From: Aristolochia californica
Taxonomy: Eukaryota; Streptophyta; Magnoliopsida; Piperales; Aristolochiaceae
Direction of reading: 5' to 3'
DNA: 64,000 nucleotides
Assembly: GCA_029961685.1 (NCBI GenBank)
Contig: JARWKL010000009.1
Location: 30,377,708 to 30,441,707 of the forward strand
Position numbers and translations under genes: made by a program. The notes below the pieces were generated by a model. The model was not told the origin of the DNA. It did no database searches and saw only the letters and a list, made by a program, of their open reading frames with translations. Positions 31,601 through 43,019 of this stretch are shown here, one piece after another (position 1 is the stretch's first letter; the number at the start of each line of letters is the position of its first letter).

Positions 31601-34600
31601 CCGAATTTGCAGCTCGTTTCAAGAGGTTCCATGTGGGTATGCGTTTGGAGGATGAACTATCTGTTCCCTACGACAAGAGCAAGAGTCACAAAGCTGCTCT
31701 TGTGTTCAGCAAGCATGCTGTCCCAACCATGGACCTTCTCAGGGCCACCTTTTCTAAAGAGTGGCTTCTCATCAAGAGAAATTCCTTTGTTTACGTCTTT
31801 AAAACTGTACAGGTGATGATTTGAATGTCATGTAAAACTATTTTCAATTTTACTTTGTGGTTTGCTCTTCTCAAGCTCTGTTTCATTCATCCTTCTTCTT
31901 TAGTTTAGCTAGTGTCTATATAATATGATGCTTTAGTGTGGTGACCATTTTGGTTGATCTGCTCTTTCATTTTGCTTGACCAGATGATCATAGCAGCTGC
32001 AATTGCCTCCACTGTGTTCCTACGAACACGATTACATACAAGGACTGAAGGAGATGGAGCCCTTTACGTCGGGATACTTCTGTTTGCAATGATCTTGAAC
32101 ATGTTCAATGGCTTTGCAGAGCTTTCTTTCACTATCATGAGGCTTCCCGTCTTTTACAAGCAAAGGGATCTTCTCTTTTATCCTGCTTGGGCGTTCACAC
32201 TCCCGAATTTTCTCCTTAAGATTCCAATTTCACTTCTAGAGGCAGCTGTTTGGGTGGGGATAACATACTACACCGTAGGATTTACCCCTGAAGCTAGCAG
32301 GCAATTAATTTTGACTACCTGATCCTTCTATTTTTTTTGCAATTATCTTCTTCGCTCACTTAAATGTGTTTTATGACAAAAACACGTACTGCATTTCTGT
32401 TTCAGGTTCTTCAAACATTTATTGGTTATCATCTTGATTCAACAAATGGCTGCTGGACTCTTTAGGCTTATTGCTGGAGTGTGCAGAACAATGATCATTG
32501 CCAACACTGGGGGTGCTCTCACTCTTTTGATTGTCTTCATGCTTGGGGGTTTTATCCTGCCTCGAGGTTTTCTACTTCAATCCTTTTCAATATCAACATA
32601 TAATTGGCTCAATCAGCTCATTACAGAGATCATTTTACGTAACAAGATGGGTAATTTTGATCACAGGAGATATTCCCAATTGGTGGATTTGGGGTTACTG
32701 GGCTTCGCCCCTCTCGTATGCATATAATGCACTTGCAGTCAATGAGATGTTAGCTCCAAGGTGGACCAATAAACTGGTGGGCAACCGTGTTTAGTCCCTA
32801 CTCATTTAATATCAATGTGCCTAATTCAGTGCGAAACATGCCTTTTGTGTAGACTATGAATTAACATGTATTCCTAGCCCTCTGTGGTGCTACTTCTAGA
32901 TCCTCCGTAATGGGAGATAACTAACTGGAAGTCCACTAAATTTGCAGGCATCTGATGGTGTCACTACGTTAGGTGTTCAAGTGTTGAAGAACTTCAATGT
33001 CTTTGCTCATGACTATTGGTTTTGGATTGGAACTGCTGTCCTTTGTGGGTTCATCGTCCTCTTTAATGTCCTTTTCACTGTGGCACTCATGTATCTTAAT
33101 CGTAAGTACAGCATTATGACTCGGCCAAAAGAGTGACAAACTCCCCCTCTCTTCTCTTAGTTAATAACCATAAATCAAGATTTTAATGCGTTTTTTTATT
33201 GTCCAACAGCATTAGGAAAACCACAAGCTGTTATATCTGAAGAAGCGGCAAACCAGTTGGAAGGAAACTTCGATCAATCAAAGGAGGCAAGATCTGGAAA
33301 ACCACAATCAAGCAGAAGCTCATCTTCACGGTCTTTATCAGCTACGGACAGAAACCATGACCGTAAGAAACCTCTCCCAGTGTTCAGTTTTCATTTCTTT
33401 GAATACTCTTAGTTGTCAATTTGATTGGCATCTGTCATTACTGCTTTATCCTTACTAGTTGGCCAGCTAATTGATGTTTCTCATCACTATACATTTTGAT
33501 GGAGAAGGTCAGATGAGACTAGCAACTTTCCTAGAGATGCTAAACTTAACTCTGCTTCTTGTAGGTGAAATGGCTATCCGTCGAATGAGCAGCCAAGCCA
33601 ATGGAAATCTTAGTCGCAATGAGTCAGGGCTTGAGGCAGCAGCAGGAGTTGCCCCCAAGAGAGGAATGGTTCTTCCATTCACTCCGCTAGCTATGTCCTT
33701 CGATGACGTGAATTACTATGTTGACATGCCCCCGGTATTTTTATTCTTCTAACTGTATCCTTTTCAGTTACCGTCCAATTGAACAATCTATTGGTAGGTT
33801 TCTAATGGCCTCTTATTGATTTTATAGGAAATGAGAGGGCAAGGAATCACGGAGGAAAGGCTTCAATTGCTAAAGGGAATCACGGGAGCATTCCGACCTG
33901 GTGTACTTACTGCACTAATGGGGGTTAGTGGTGCTGGAAAAACAACCCTTATGGATGTCTTAGCAGGCAGAAAGACAGGGGGTTACGTTGAAGGAGATAT
34001 TAGAATCTCAGGCTTTCCCAAAGTCCAAGAAACTTTTGCAAGAATCTCAGGGTATTGTGAACAGACTGACATCCATTCTCCTCAGCTCACCGTAAGGGAA
34101 TCTGTGATCTATTCTGCCTTTCTGCGTCTTCCCAAGGAAGTCAATGATGAAGAAAAAATGGTACGTAAATGAAGTTCTTTCATCTTTTTGTTTTTTTATT
34201 TTTTTATTTTTTTTGGGGGGAGGGGGGAGATGGGGTCACGTGAGAATTTCATGATTACCATTTTCTGTAAATTCTTGTGTTGCTTTCAGATATTTGTTGA
34301 TGAGGTGATGGAGCTAGTGGAGCTTGATAACCTGAAAGATGCAATAGTAGGTCTCCCTGGGGTTACTGGGCTATCAACTGAACAAAGGAAGAGGTTAACA
34401 ATTGCTGTGGAATTGGTTGCTAATCCTTCAATTATCTTTATGGATGAGCCTACATCGGGTCTAGATGCAAGGGCGGCTGCCATTGTCATGAGAACTGTGC
34501 GTAACACTGTGGACACTGGTAGGACAGTTGTATGCACCATACACCAACCCAGTATTGATATCTTTGAAGCTTTTGATGAGGTATTAACATTGCAATCAGT

Positions 34601-36720
34601 AATTATATTGGTGGCTTTGTTATTCGTGTTTCTGGCCTTCACTTGTTTTGCCAGTATTCAAGTTAACTAAATATTAATTTGACTTGAAAATATTTGTTGC
34701 ATTTTTACTCAATAATTGGTTTTTTGCTCCAGCTGCTTCTGATGAAGAGAGGAGGGCAGGTCATATACTCCGGACCTTTGGGCAGGAACTCTCACAAAGT
34801 TATTGAATATTTTGAGGTATGATATTCTTTTTTCCATTTCCATCGTTAGTCTGTTTGGCTGATGGTACAGATGATACTTATTTGCATGAGCACTTTATTC
34901 AGACTCTTAACTTGCATCAATATATTACTCCAGACCATTCCAGGTGTCCCTAAAATCAAAGAAATGTATAATCCAGCAACATGGATGCTTGAAGTTAGTT
35001 CAATTGCTGCTGAAGTCAGACTAGGAATGGATTTTGCTGAGTATTACCTGTCATCACCTTTATACCAGTAAGTATAGCATTAGTCGTGGCATTTTAACCA
35101 TTGCCATCTCCCAACTGAAATCACTGAAAACTTTCTTGATAACGGCCTATTGACAATCTGGTGTACTGAAACAAACTAAGCTTGTGGCCTGAAGTGAAAT
35201 ATGTCCCTTATAAAAATTGGCTTCCGGTTTATTCCTCTTAATAATCTTTCCTATTGGCGAGAGTAAAAAACCCGAGAGAATCACCCATTTCTTAATTCTT
35301 GTTTCTTTGTTTTTTTTTTTGTTTTTTATGGAATAAAAGTGACATATTAAATTTTCTGCGACTCTTCAGGAGAAATAAAGCATTGGTTAAAGAGCTGAGC
35401 ACACCCCCTCCTGGGGCAAAAGATCTTTATTTTCCTACACAATACTCTCAGCCTATATTTGGCCAGTTCAAATCCTGTCTTTGGAAGCAATGGTTGACTT
35501 ATTGGAGAAGCCCTGACTACAATCTTGTTAGATACTTCTTCACCTTAGTTGCTGCCCTGATGCTTGGTACGATCTTCTGGAAGGTTGGTGAGAAAAGGTA
35601 AGGCTCTTCCCTATCCCCAATAGTTTGTTCTAAAAAGCTGCTGGTTAAGCATCTTCTAAATCTATATAACAAATATTAATGTTTGCTGTGATCCATGTTC
35701 ATATGATGTTTGCTGTAGGGAAAATGCAAATGACTTGACCATCATTATTGGGGCGATGTATTCTTCTGTCCTGTTTGTGGGTATCAACAACTGCTCCACG
35801 GTGCAACCAGTTGTTGCAGTTGAAAGAACTGTATTCTATCGAGAAAGAGCAGCTGGGATGTACTCAGCATTGCCTTATGCCCTTGCTCAGGTAAGATGCA
35901 TTCCTTTGCATGTTAAGGCAACAGGCTGTGGAGAAGAATTTACTCAAGCTTCTCACACTTTCTTCTATTTTCAGCATGCAATTAGTATATTGGATTAATG
36001 TGAAATTGTGTGGCTATAAGTGAGCATGGTAGGATTGAACTGTTTTAGCAATGCATTGTAACGAAACCATTGTTCATGCAGGTCTTGATAGAAATACCAT
36101 ATGTGCTCGTCCAGACCGTGTACTATACAGTAGTGGTGTATGCAATGGTTAGCTTTACCTGGACGGCGCCAAAGTTCTTTTGGTTCTTCTTTATTACCTT
36201 TTTCACATTTCTCTATTTTACCTATTACGGAATGATGACTGTGTCCATCACGCCAAATCACCAAATTGCTGCCATCTTTGCTGCTGCTTTCTATTCGTTG
36301 TTCAACCTCTTCTCTGGCTTTTTCATCCCCAGACCAGTAAGTCTACCCACTATCATTGTTATATAAAGTTCTAAGACTAATTAAAAGATGAATACTTGGA
36401 GAGTCGAGAACAGTTCTAGAATACTGATACATTTGATCTTCGAATTGCAGAAAATTCCCAAATGGTGGGTTTGGTACTACTGGATTTGCCCTGTGGCTTG
36501 GACAGTCTACGGGCTGATTGTTTCCCAATATAGTGATGTAGAGGCTTTTATCAAGGTGCCGGGTGAGAGAGACCAGCGAATCAATCTCTATGTGCAAGAC
36601 CACTATGGCTATCGCAGTGATTTCATGGGCCCAGTTGCTGCAGTTTTGGTGGGTTTCACTGTGTTCTTCGCCTTCCTGTATGCATACTGTATTAGAGTAC
36701 TAAATTTCCAGAACAGATAA
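25650..36720 (+). CDS. PDR1-like: Full-size PDR/ABCG transporter, 23 coding exons
   Basis: Plasma-membrane ABC exporter of the plant PDR group (typically terpenoids, hormones and defence compounds; substrate here unknown). Coding exons: 25650-26044, 26697-26906, 27147-27231, 28918-29077, 29198-29274, 29398-29451, 30508-30598, 30997-31298, 31531-31812, 31984-32300, 32406-32566, 32667-32776, 32948-33101, 33210-33362, 33565-33734, 33828-34160, 34290-34580, 34733-34816, 34934-35067, 35370-35597, 35719-35890, 36082-36336, 36451-36720. They sum to 4488 nt, 1495 residues, normal for the family. Reverse order NBD-TMD-NBD-TMD. NBD1: Walker A GPPGSGKT about 208-215, signature ISGGQKKR about 347-354, Walker B TLFMDE about 367-372. 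NBD2: GVSGAGKT about 939-946, LSTEQRKR about 1046-1053, [20 protein letters not shown] from 1066. The protein ends VLNFQNR. No internal stop. All introns GT-AG except the tenth (GC-AG). Confidence 0.96.
27232..28917 (+). other. Long AT-rich third intron of the ABC transporter
   Basis: 1686 bp between a gtaggt donor and a ttgatag acceptor, by far the longest intron of the gene. 27330-28090 is extremely AT-rich, while 28120-28560 is of more normal composition and begins after a T-run (28250-28264 lies within it). The two textures suggest an inserted repeat, but I found no terminal repeats or coding domain. Confidence 0.6.
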
Positions 36721-37506
36721 GCGAGGGGAACATCTTGTGGCGAAGCCACTTTTTGTCTAAATTGAATCTGTAAATAATTGTCGTTTGATGAAGCTGTCCG
36801 AATGATGGTAGTCGAGTAGGATAATGGAGCATTTTTCTGGAAGTAAGACTTATGGATAGCTGGGTGGGATGGCCATGGGGCTGTATGTAATTTTTTTGAC
36901 TATGTGTTAAAGAGATGTCCCTTTTTTTTATTTTATTTTTTCCCAAGTTTAAAATTGAAGTAAATTTCAGATAAACAAGAAAATTAGTGTCAGTAAGCAG
37001 CTTCTTTTTGTCTTTCCGTCGATGATAAACAGACTATGCCATGTGTGTGTAGGCCTCTAATTGACTGGAAATTAAAATTAGTTGATGAACATTTCCATAA
37101 GCAGTAATCAACCAGTGTAGTCAATTTTCCAGTAAGCAGTACTGAAGAGCAGTGGTCAGTGTCCTATTTAGTTACCGTCTCAGGATTTAATGTATCAAGT
37201 TATACGGTATTCTATCGCCAAAAACAATTTACCGACTTCAAGCATTATACGGCATTAAGTTTCTATTTTCTCATCTAAAGGAATTCCATGTTGCTAAGAT
37301 CTATGTTTTTTTTATATATATATAGAATTTACTATATCAATTTCTTTAAAAAGGTAATTTCAAAGAAAATATATCATATGCTAGAGAGTCAATTCTAGGA
37401 ATGTCATCTTGAAGATAATGTACAATCCACAAAAGACTACATTAACGTTAATGAGGGACACGACTTTGTAGTCAAGCGGGCTAATAGTTGGAGTTGTGTT
37501 TCTGTT
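36721..37506. other. 3' flank of the ABC transporter; no other gene
   Basis: The 3' UTR presumably ends in the first 100-250 bases. GTAAATAATTG at about 36771 is a weak near-match to a plant poly(A) signal. The rest is AT-rich and without coding similarity. Confidence 0.4.
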
Positions 37507-37710
37507 GTGCATTATCTTTCCACCATTCAAAATAAATTCAGCCCTATGGTTGTAAAATGTATTTTTCTTGGCTACTCAAAAAGAAAACAAAAAAAAAAAA
37601 GGAAATGTTTGTTATTCTCATTCTATGAGAAAACCTTTATTTTAGCCAACATCCCCTTCAATGAAAAAAGTCTTTATTGCAAGTGTATTTTTCCAATCTT
37701 ATCCATTTGA
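37507..37710 (+). pseudogene. Plus-strand copia integrase C-terminal fragment
   Basis: The frame reads TIQNKFSPMVVKCIFLGYSK, then a lysine-rich run and FYEKTFILANIPFNEK. The K..P...KC.FLGYS stretch followed by a strand-rich tail is the copia integrase C-terminal region. Same orientation as the pol end and LTR at 39711-40331, so probably the left part of that element. Confidence 0.6.
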
Positions 37711-37719
37711 AAGATAAAA

Positions 37720-39705
37720 TTCACTTTTCAAAGACTTTTTGCATACATGATAGAGATAATGGGTACGGGTCAGTCGAAGTGGGATTGTAGTTTGGGGGGG
37801 GGGGGGGGGGGATGGAGAGGGCTGAGGAGGGGGGATCGTGAATAGGGTTATCCGGGGGTGTAGGGATCGTGAACAGGGTTAGCCGGGGGCGCAGGGATCG
37901 AATTTGCAGATGATGTGCCTGTAGCCGAGAGGGACACAGATGAACACCAGTGAGAGAGTGTGTCAGATGAGGGGCGGTCAAGATAAGAATGAAGTGAAGT
38001 GAAGGGAAAAATAGACTCAACAAATTTAACATGACGCGACACATAAAGACGATATATAGTGGGATCAAGACATAGATATGCACTTTGAGTAGTAGAATAC
38101 CCTAAGAAAACACACGGAGAAAAACGAGGAGTGAGTTTGTGAGAAAAGTATGGCCGGAGCCATGGATAACAAAGACAACCAAAACTGTGTAGTTTACAAT
38201 AGTTAGGAGGATTGCTAAAAAGTTTGGCATAAGGTGAAAGAAGACTTAGTGTAGATGTGGGAAGCTGGTTGATGAGATAGACAACAATGGAGAAAGCATA
38301 TGAAAAGTAAGAAAGAGGTATAGAGGCATGCGAAAGAAGCGACAAACCTATTTCTATAATGTGACGATGTTGTCGTTCAGAATACCTATTGTGTTCAGGT
38401 GTATGAGGAGGAGACGTAAGATGAGAGATACCATTGGACGCCAAAAAAGACGACATTGATTTATATTCTCCCCCATTATCAGAGTAGAGTGTCTTAATCC
38501 GTTTACCAAAGAAATTTTCAACTATAGATTTAAATCAAATAAAGGTATCAAGTACGTGTGATTTTTGTTTGAGAGGATAAAACCAAATATACTTTGTAAA
38601 ATGATCCACAAAAATGACATAATACTTGAAATTATCAATAGAATAAATTGGAGAAGTCCAGACATCGAAAAATATAATATCAAGAGGGGAAGAAGAGACA
38701 AGTGTGGAATGGAAAAAAGGTAATTTGTGACTCTTATTGCACTGACAAGAATTGCAAGTAAAATTAAAATTTAAAGAATGAGACAAGTCTAACTAAAAAG
38801 TAGACATGATATTACGTAAAATCTGAGATGATGGACGACCTAGACGATGATGCCAAGCAGACGAAGTGGTCTTGACACTAGAGATAGCAATTATTGGTGG
38901 AGACTGGACTGGGGACGATGGCCATTCATACACACCATCCTTAGTTCAACCCTGCAAAAGTGTTACCCCTGTACAAAAATCCTTCACACGAAAAAAAGTG
39001 GTAAAAATTCATTGGAAGAATGATTAGTTTGAAAAAATTGAGAAATAGAAATAAGATTCTTTTGCATGGTGGGAACACAAAGAACATTATTTAATAAAAA
39101 TGTACAAGAGGGTGTAGAGAGAGAGAGGTTTGTAACCAATGTGAGTAATAGGAAGACCCGTGCCATCACCAATCATAATGTCGTCAGTTCCATCATAAGG
39201 CGTATGAAGAGAGAGACTACTCAAGTCGGTAGTGACATGGTGTGATGCTCCACTATCTAGTAGCCAAGGAGAACCAGTAGAAGCGGTGGTGGTTGCAAGA
39301 TGAGAACGTGGTTGCCATGATGTCATAGGACGATGTTGCCAATGAGAGGTGGTGCAAGGAGCTTGGGGAGGTGGCAGAGACTGTTGCATGTGGCGAAAGA
39401 CAGGACACTGTGGAACAATGTGTCCTTTTTCCCGGCACAACTGACAACGGCCGAGATAAGGTCGAGGTTGAGACCGACCATCCAGAGTGCTATATTGTGG
39501 AGATCGGAGGTAGTACCTGGTTGTGAGTGTGATGAGGGTGCCCCTTGCTGTCGATGATTGCGATTATCGGTCCTACCGGAATTGGACCGAGCACTGGCAG
39601 GATTTGCAGAAGCTAGAAACGAAGAGGAGTGAGCTTGTTGACCACGTAACGAGACTTCTTTGTTGATGAGTTTTTCATGCAGCTCATTAAAATAAATGGG
39701 CGTGT
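37720..39705 (-). mobile_element. Minus-strand copia fragment: gag end, protease, integrase
   Basis: Read from 39705 on the minus strand: gag tail, a knuckle half (CREKGHIVPQCP, in frame 39440-39087), an intact-looking protease motif LLDSGASHHVT, a GDGTGLPI turn, then pre-integrase (LNFNFTCNSCQCNKSHKLPF) and integrase (IIFFDVWTSP, YVIFVDHFTKYIWFYPLK; second frame 38456-37848 with HTPEHNRYSERQHRHI and PRFSPCVFLGYST). It ends near 37740 in a proline-rich tail beside an 18-base G run. Reverse transcriptase, RNase H and LTRs are absent. Several frames, so inactive. Confidence 0.8.
37794..37811. repeat. 18-base G homopolymer
   Basis: Uninterrupted G run inside the proline-rich end of the copia fragment, followed by imperfect repeats of GGGATCGTGAA.AGGGTTA.CCGGGGG. 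Homopolymers of this length are error-prone in sequencing. Confidence 0.9.
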
Positions 39706-39710
39706 CAGGG

Positions 39711-39859
39711 TTATGTAGATGCTGACATGGCTAAAGACATTGTTACGATTGAGAAACTTAAGTTATGTGCAACTTCAGTTGGACTTCTCTCTGAGGATAG
39801 AAAAGTTTTCGCAGTTGTAAAGGAGATATAAATGATGAATTAGTCTCCAAGTGGGAGAT
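39711..39859 (+). pseudogene. 3' end of a plus-strand copia pol with polypurine tract
   Basis: The frame reads DADMAKDIVTIEKLKLCATS then VGLLSEDRKVF and a stop. This resembles the copia C-terminus normally written ADM.TK.V...KL..C....GL. GTCTCCAAGTGGGAGATTG at 39843-39861 is the classical polypurine tract and LTR junction. The rest of this element has been lost or displaced by the minus-strand copia fragment on its left. Confidence 0.7.
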
Positions 39860-40331
39860 TGTTAAGTTGTTCCTAATTAACGCCTTACGCCGATTTGGTA
39901 CGTGTGTCGATATTCATAGTAAGGTCACCGTGAGGGTTGGGGGGGGGGTTGTACAGCCCCCGCCATATCCACAATATATTGATTGTTGTTTCATTAAGGG
40001 TAGTTTGGAGATTTTACACTTTTAATTCAGTTGCCCTAATTTTTTCTTTATATTTGGGGGTGCCGATATTAGGGTTTTATCATCCGAAGAACATCATAAG
40101 TTGCAGCCCGAGAGGTTAAAGAAAAACACTTGTAAGTTTGTGCGATTTTTCTTGTAAACTATTTCATCTTCATAGTGGATTACTGGAGCGGCGGAAGACA
40201 TAACGTAGTCTCACCTTGAGGCGAACCTATATAAATCTTGTCGTTTATTTTTCGTATTTTTTTTCCTTTCTTTCACGATTATTATTATTGCTCTCGTTAG
40301 TTTAAAATTAGGGCATCTAATTTCTAACGCA
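39860..40331 (+). repeat. 3' LTR of the plus-strand copia element
   Basis: Starts TGTTAAGTTGTTCC directly after the polypurine tract and extends about 470 bp to a TAACGCA end. The right edge is approximate because no partner LTR is in the window. It contains a G-run at 39941-39949 and pyrimidine-rich sequence near 40250-40275. Confidence 0.6.
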
Positions 40332-41239
40332 AGTAGTTGAGACAATCTTTACCAATGGATAAGCTAGTAAAAAACTCCTTTAAGGGAGTTTTGAGTTACA
40401 TGACATATTTAATGCAAATTATTACTAACTTTAATATTTGTTACCATCAAAATTATCTCCATAGGTTTCTAAAGACCAATGTTATGTGTATGGTTGGTGA
40501 TGTCCTTCACAGAGTGAAATTCTTGTTGGCTAATTCTTACAAATGGTATAATTCAAATACGAGTTTAAAATTCATTTCAGATATTGCTCGAGGTTTGTCA
40601 CTGTCCAGGACAGGATTTCATTCTGGGTACTATACCGAGTACTGAAAATCTAATAGACGTGAGTGGCATCAACATTACGAGAGTATTTAGAGGTATAAAG
40701 CAGTATAAGATAATGAAGGATATTCAAAAAGTCAGATTGGGGTGTCTTGACAATTGTTCTGTTTTTTGGTAGACGAATATATTGACTCATCTAAGATGGT
40801 CACTGATCTGTTCTGGGTAATACCTACCTATAGAAGAAACTGGTCATATGGAAAGTCGTATAGCAAGACTTTTATCATGTTAGTGGACCGAAGAGCATTC
40901 GAATTTTTAATAGAGATTTAGACATTAGGTGTTTTGTTTGATGAAGACTTTCCACCTTACTTTTGTCCCTAATGCATACACAGTGAAACGTTTTAATGTA
41001 AGCCTGACAACTGCAGGACCAAGTTCCCTGGAGCTGTGAGCCTGTGATCCTGTGTGCTTCTTTGAATTTTTTTGTATGTTAGTTTTTTCCCCTTCTGATC
41101 ATTAATAGTGGGTTTGATTCAGTCCAGTCAAGAGTCAAGAATAATTTTTTATCCAAAAATTTAAATGTCAAGTTGTATCACTTAATCAGTTAGGAATCAC
41201 GCACAACCAAAAACAATCGATAATATCTCTGAGGATTCC
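40332..41239. other. BBE-like gene upstream region; no gene recognised
   Basis: Short plus-strand frames (for example 40337-40645 with NICYHQNYLHRFLKTN) resemble no family I know. The last 150 bases should contain the promoter of the BBE-like gene. Confidence 0.4.
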
Positions 41240-41247
41240 TATTTAAA
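41240..41247 (+). promoter_or_regulatory. Likely TATA box of the BBE-like gene
   Basis: TATTTAAA lies 78 bases before the ATG at 41325, a spacing that leaves a short 5' UTR of about 45-50 bases. The region between is pyrimidine-rich (CTCCTCTTTTTCTCTTTC), common around plant transcription starts. Inference from position only. Confidence 0.5.
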
Positions 41248-41324
41248 CAGAACCACTACGGATCTATAGTGGCAGCAGTTGGAGCCTCTCATCTTGTGGT
41301 TCTCCTCTTTTTCTCTTTCTATTC

Positions 41325-42968
41325 ATGAAGATCCCCACAACCCTATTTTTGCTCTTCCTCTTCTTTGTACTCGGCCTTCCTAACTTTGCTCGTACCCAAC
41401 AGCTTATTGCTTGCCTGTCATCGGGTGAAGTGACAAATTTCACCACGGATCACAGTGGTAGTGGCCGCCGCCTCTTTCTGCTGTCCATCCAGAACCTAAG
41501 ATTTACAAAACCACACATCAACAAGCCAATTGCAGTGATTTTTCCCGAAAACGTAGAGCAAGTAGCGACTGCAATCCGGTGTGCCAGGCAAGGCTCATGG
41601 ACTATACGATTAAGGAGTGGTGGCCACAGCTTTGAGGGCTTGTCATCCCACGCAGATACCCCTTTTGTCATCGTAGACATGATGAACATGAACAGAATCT
41701 CGATCGACTTGGAATCAGAGACAGCTTGGGTGGAAGGCGGGGCGACCATCGGTGAAGTATACTACGCAATCGCTACATCAAGCAAGAATTATGGGTTTCC
41801 GGCTGGGATGTGTTCCACAGTGGGCATTGGTGGGCATATCAGCGGGGGAGGGTATGGCGCACTCGTGAGAAAGTATGGACTTGCATCTGATAACGTGGTG
41901 GACGCCATCCTCATTGACGCAGAGGGTCGTGCGTTGGATCGCAAAGCCATGGGGGAGGATGCCTTTTGGGCCATCCGTGGCGGTGGAGGCGGTAATTTTG
42001 GCGTCGTTGTGAACTGGAAAGTCCGGTTGGTGAGAGTACCCGAAAGAGTGACTGCCCTCCGCATCATGAGCAGTGGCAATACCAGCGAGATGGCTAAATT
42101 ATGGCATAAGTGGCAGTTGGTAGCCTCAACTTTGGAGGACGACTTCTTCTTACAAGCGTTAGTCCTTGCCGCAAGAAACCAACCTGAAACTACAATTTGG
42201 ATGCTCTTCATGGGTTTATACCTCGGCCCAAAAAATTCTGCTCTTGCCTCTATAAACTCGGCTTTTCCAGAATTAAAAGCCAGCTCGAACCATTGCGAGG
42301 AAATGTTCTGGGCTGAGGCCATGATCTCCCTCCGGGGAGATCCGCAGGTGCAGACCGTGGAAGACCTGAAGAACAGACTCTCGTTCAGGAAGACATTCTC
42401 CAAGGCCAAATCAGATTTTATTGAGGTCCCCATATCGTTATCTGCACTCGAAGGAGCTCTGGAGTTGGTTGCCAAGCAACAGCAACTAGCTATCCTGCTG
42501 GACCCTTACGGCGGGGTCATGCGTATGATAGAGAGTGACGCCAGCCCATTTCCCTTCCGAGCTGGTACCCTTTACGGTATCGAGTATTTTGTGGATTGGA
42601 GCGAAGAAGAAGATGGAAACAGCCAAGAATACATTGAATGGATGCGGAGACTTTACGAATACATGGCGCATTTCGCGATGAAAACGCCAAGGGGTGCTTA
42701 CGTTAATAACGTGGACCTTGACCTTGGAGTAACGAACCGGCCGAGCCAGAGGAGGGAATGCTCTGATAATTTAGCACAAGTAACTTTGACTTGGGGCGAG
42801 AAGAACACTACAGGGAACTACTCTGACGCTGTGGAAGAAGCTCGGGAATGGGGAGAGAAGTATTTCATGGGTAACTACGATCGATTAGTTCGCGCCAAGA
42901 CGTTGATTGATCCGAGCGATGTGTTTAGGCACCCGCAGAGCATTCCTCCTCTCAACCTCATCTATTAA
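41325..42968 (+). CDS. Berberine-bridge-enzyme-like FAD-linked oxidase, intronless
   Basis: Secreted or vacuolar flavoprotein oxidase, 547 residues, the usual length of the BBE-like family, often intronless. The N-terminus is a signal peptide (MKIPTTLFLLFLFFVLGLPN, cleavage likely near residue 24). Cys30 and Cys86 correspond to the conserved disulfide. The FAD-binding half shows RLRSGGHSFEG with the covalent histidine at 101 and GFPAGMCSTVGIGGH with the covalent cysteine at 163, so bicovalent FAD is expected. The substrate half has MIESDASPFPFRAGTLY. The usual YLNYRDLDLG near the C-terminus reads YVNNVDLDLG, changing the N-Y-R segment. Members oxidise alkaloids, cannabinoids, oligosaccharides or monolignols; substrate unknown here. 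No stops. The best evidence of use is the intact frame. Confidence 0.95.
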   Translation: MKIPTTLFLLFLFFVLGLPNFARTQQLIACLSSGEVTNFTTDHSGSGRRLFLLSIQNLRFTKPHINKPIAVIFPENVEQVATAIRCARQGSWTIRLRSGGHSFEGLSSHADTPFVIVDMMNMNRISIDLESETAWVEGGATIGEVYYAIATSSKNYGFPAGMCSTVGIGGHISGGGYGALVRKYGLASDNVVDAILIDAEGRALDRKAMGEDAFWAIRGGGGGNFGVVVNWKVRLVRVPERVTALRIMSSGNTSEMAKLWHKWQLVASTLEDDFFLQALVLAARNQPETTIWMLFMGLYLGPKNSALASINSAFPELKASSNHCEEMFWAEAMISLRGDPQVQTVEDLKNRLSFRKTFSKAKSDFIEVPISLSALEGALELVAKQQQLAILLDPYGGVMRMIESDASPFPFRAGTLYGIEYFVDWSEEEDGNSQEYIEWMRRLYEYMAHFAMKTPRGAYVNNVDLDLGVTNRPSQRRECSDNLAQVTLTWGEKNTTGNYSDAVEEAREWGEKYFMGNYDRLVRAKTLIDPSDVFRHPQSIPPLNLIY

Positions 42969-43013
42969 CATCGTTTCTAGAAAATGTGAAGCTGCGTGGA
43001 CTAAGAGAAGTGA

Positions 43014-43019
43014 AATAAA
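43014..43019 (+). terminator. Candidate poly(A) signal of the BBE-like gene
   Basis: AATAAA occurs 46 bases after the stop codon, in GTGAAATAAAATG. The position is early but plausible for a plant 3' UTR. Confidence 0.5.

Noticed and set aside
34286..34642. 118-codon antisense ORF in the ABC transporter
   Set aside because: Mirror of exon 17, which encodes the second NBD. No independent signal.
41789..42475. 228-codon antisense ORF in the BBE-like gene
   Set aside because: Shadow of the sense frame in a GC-richer coding region. No domain.
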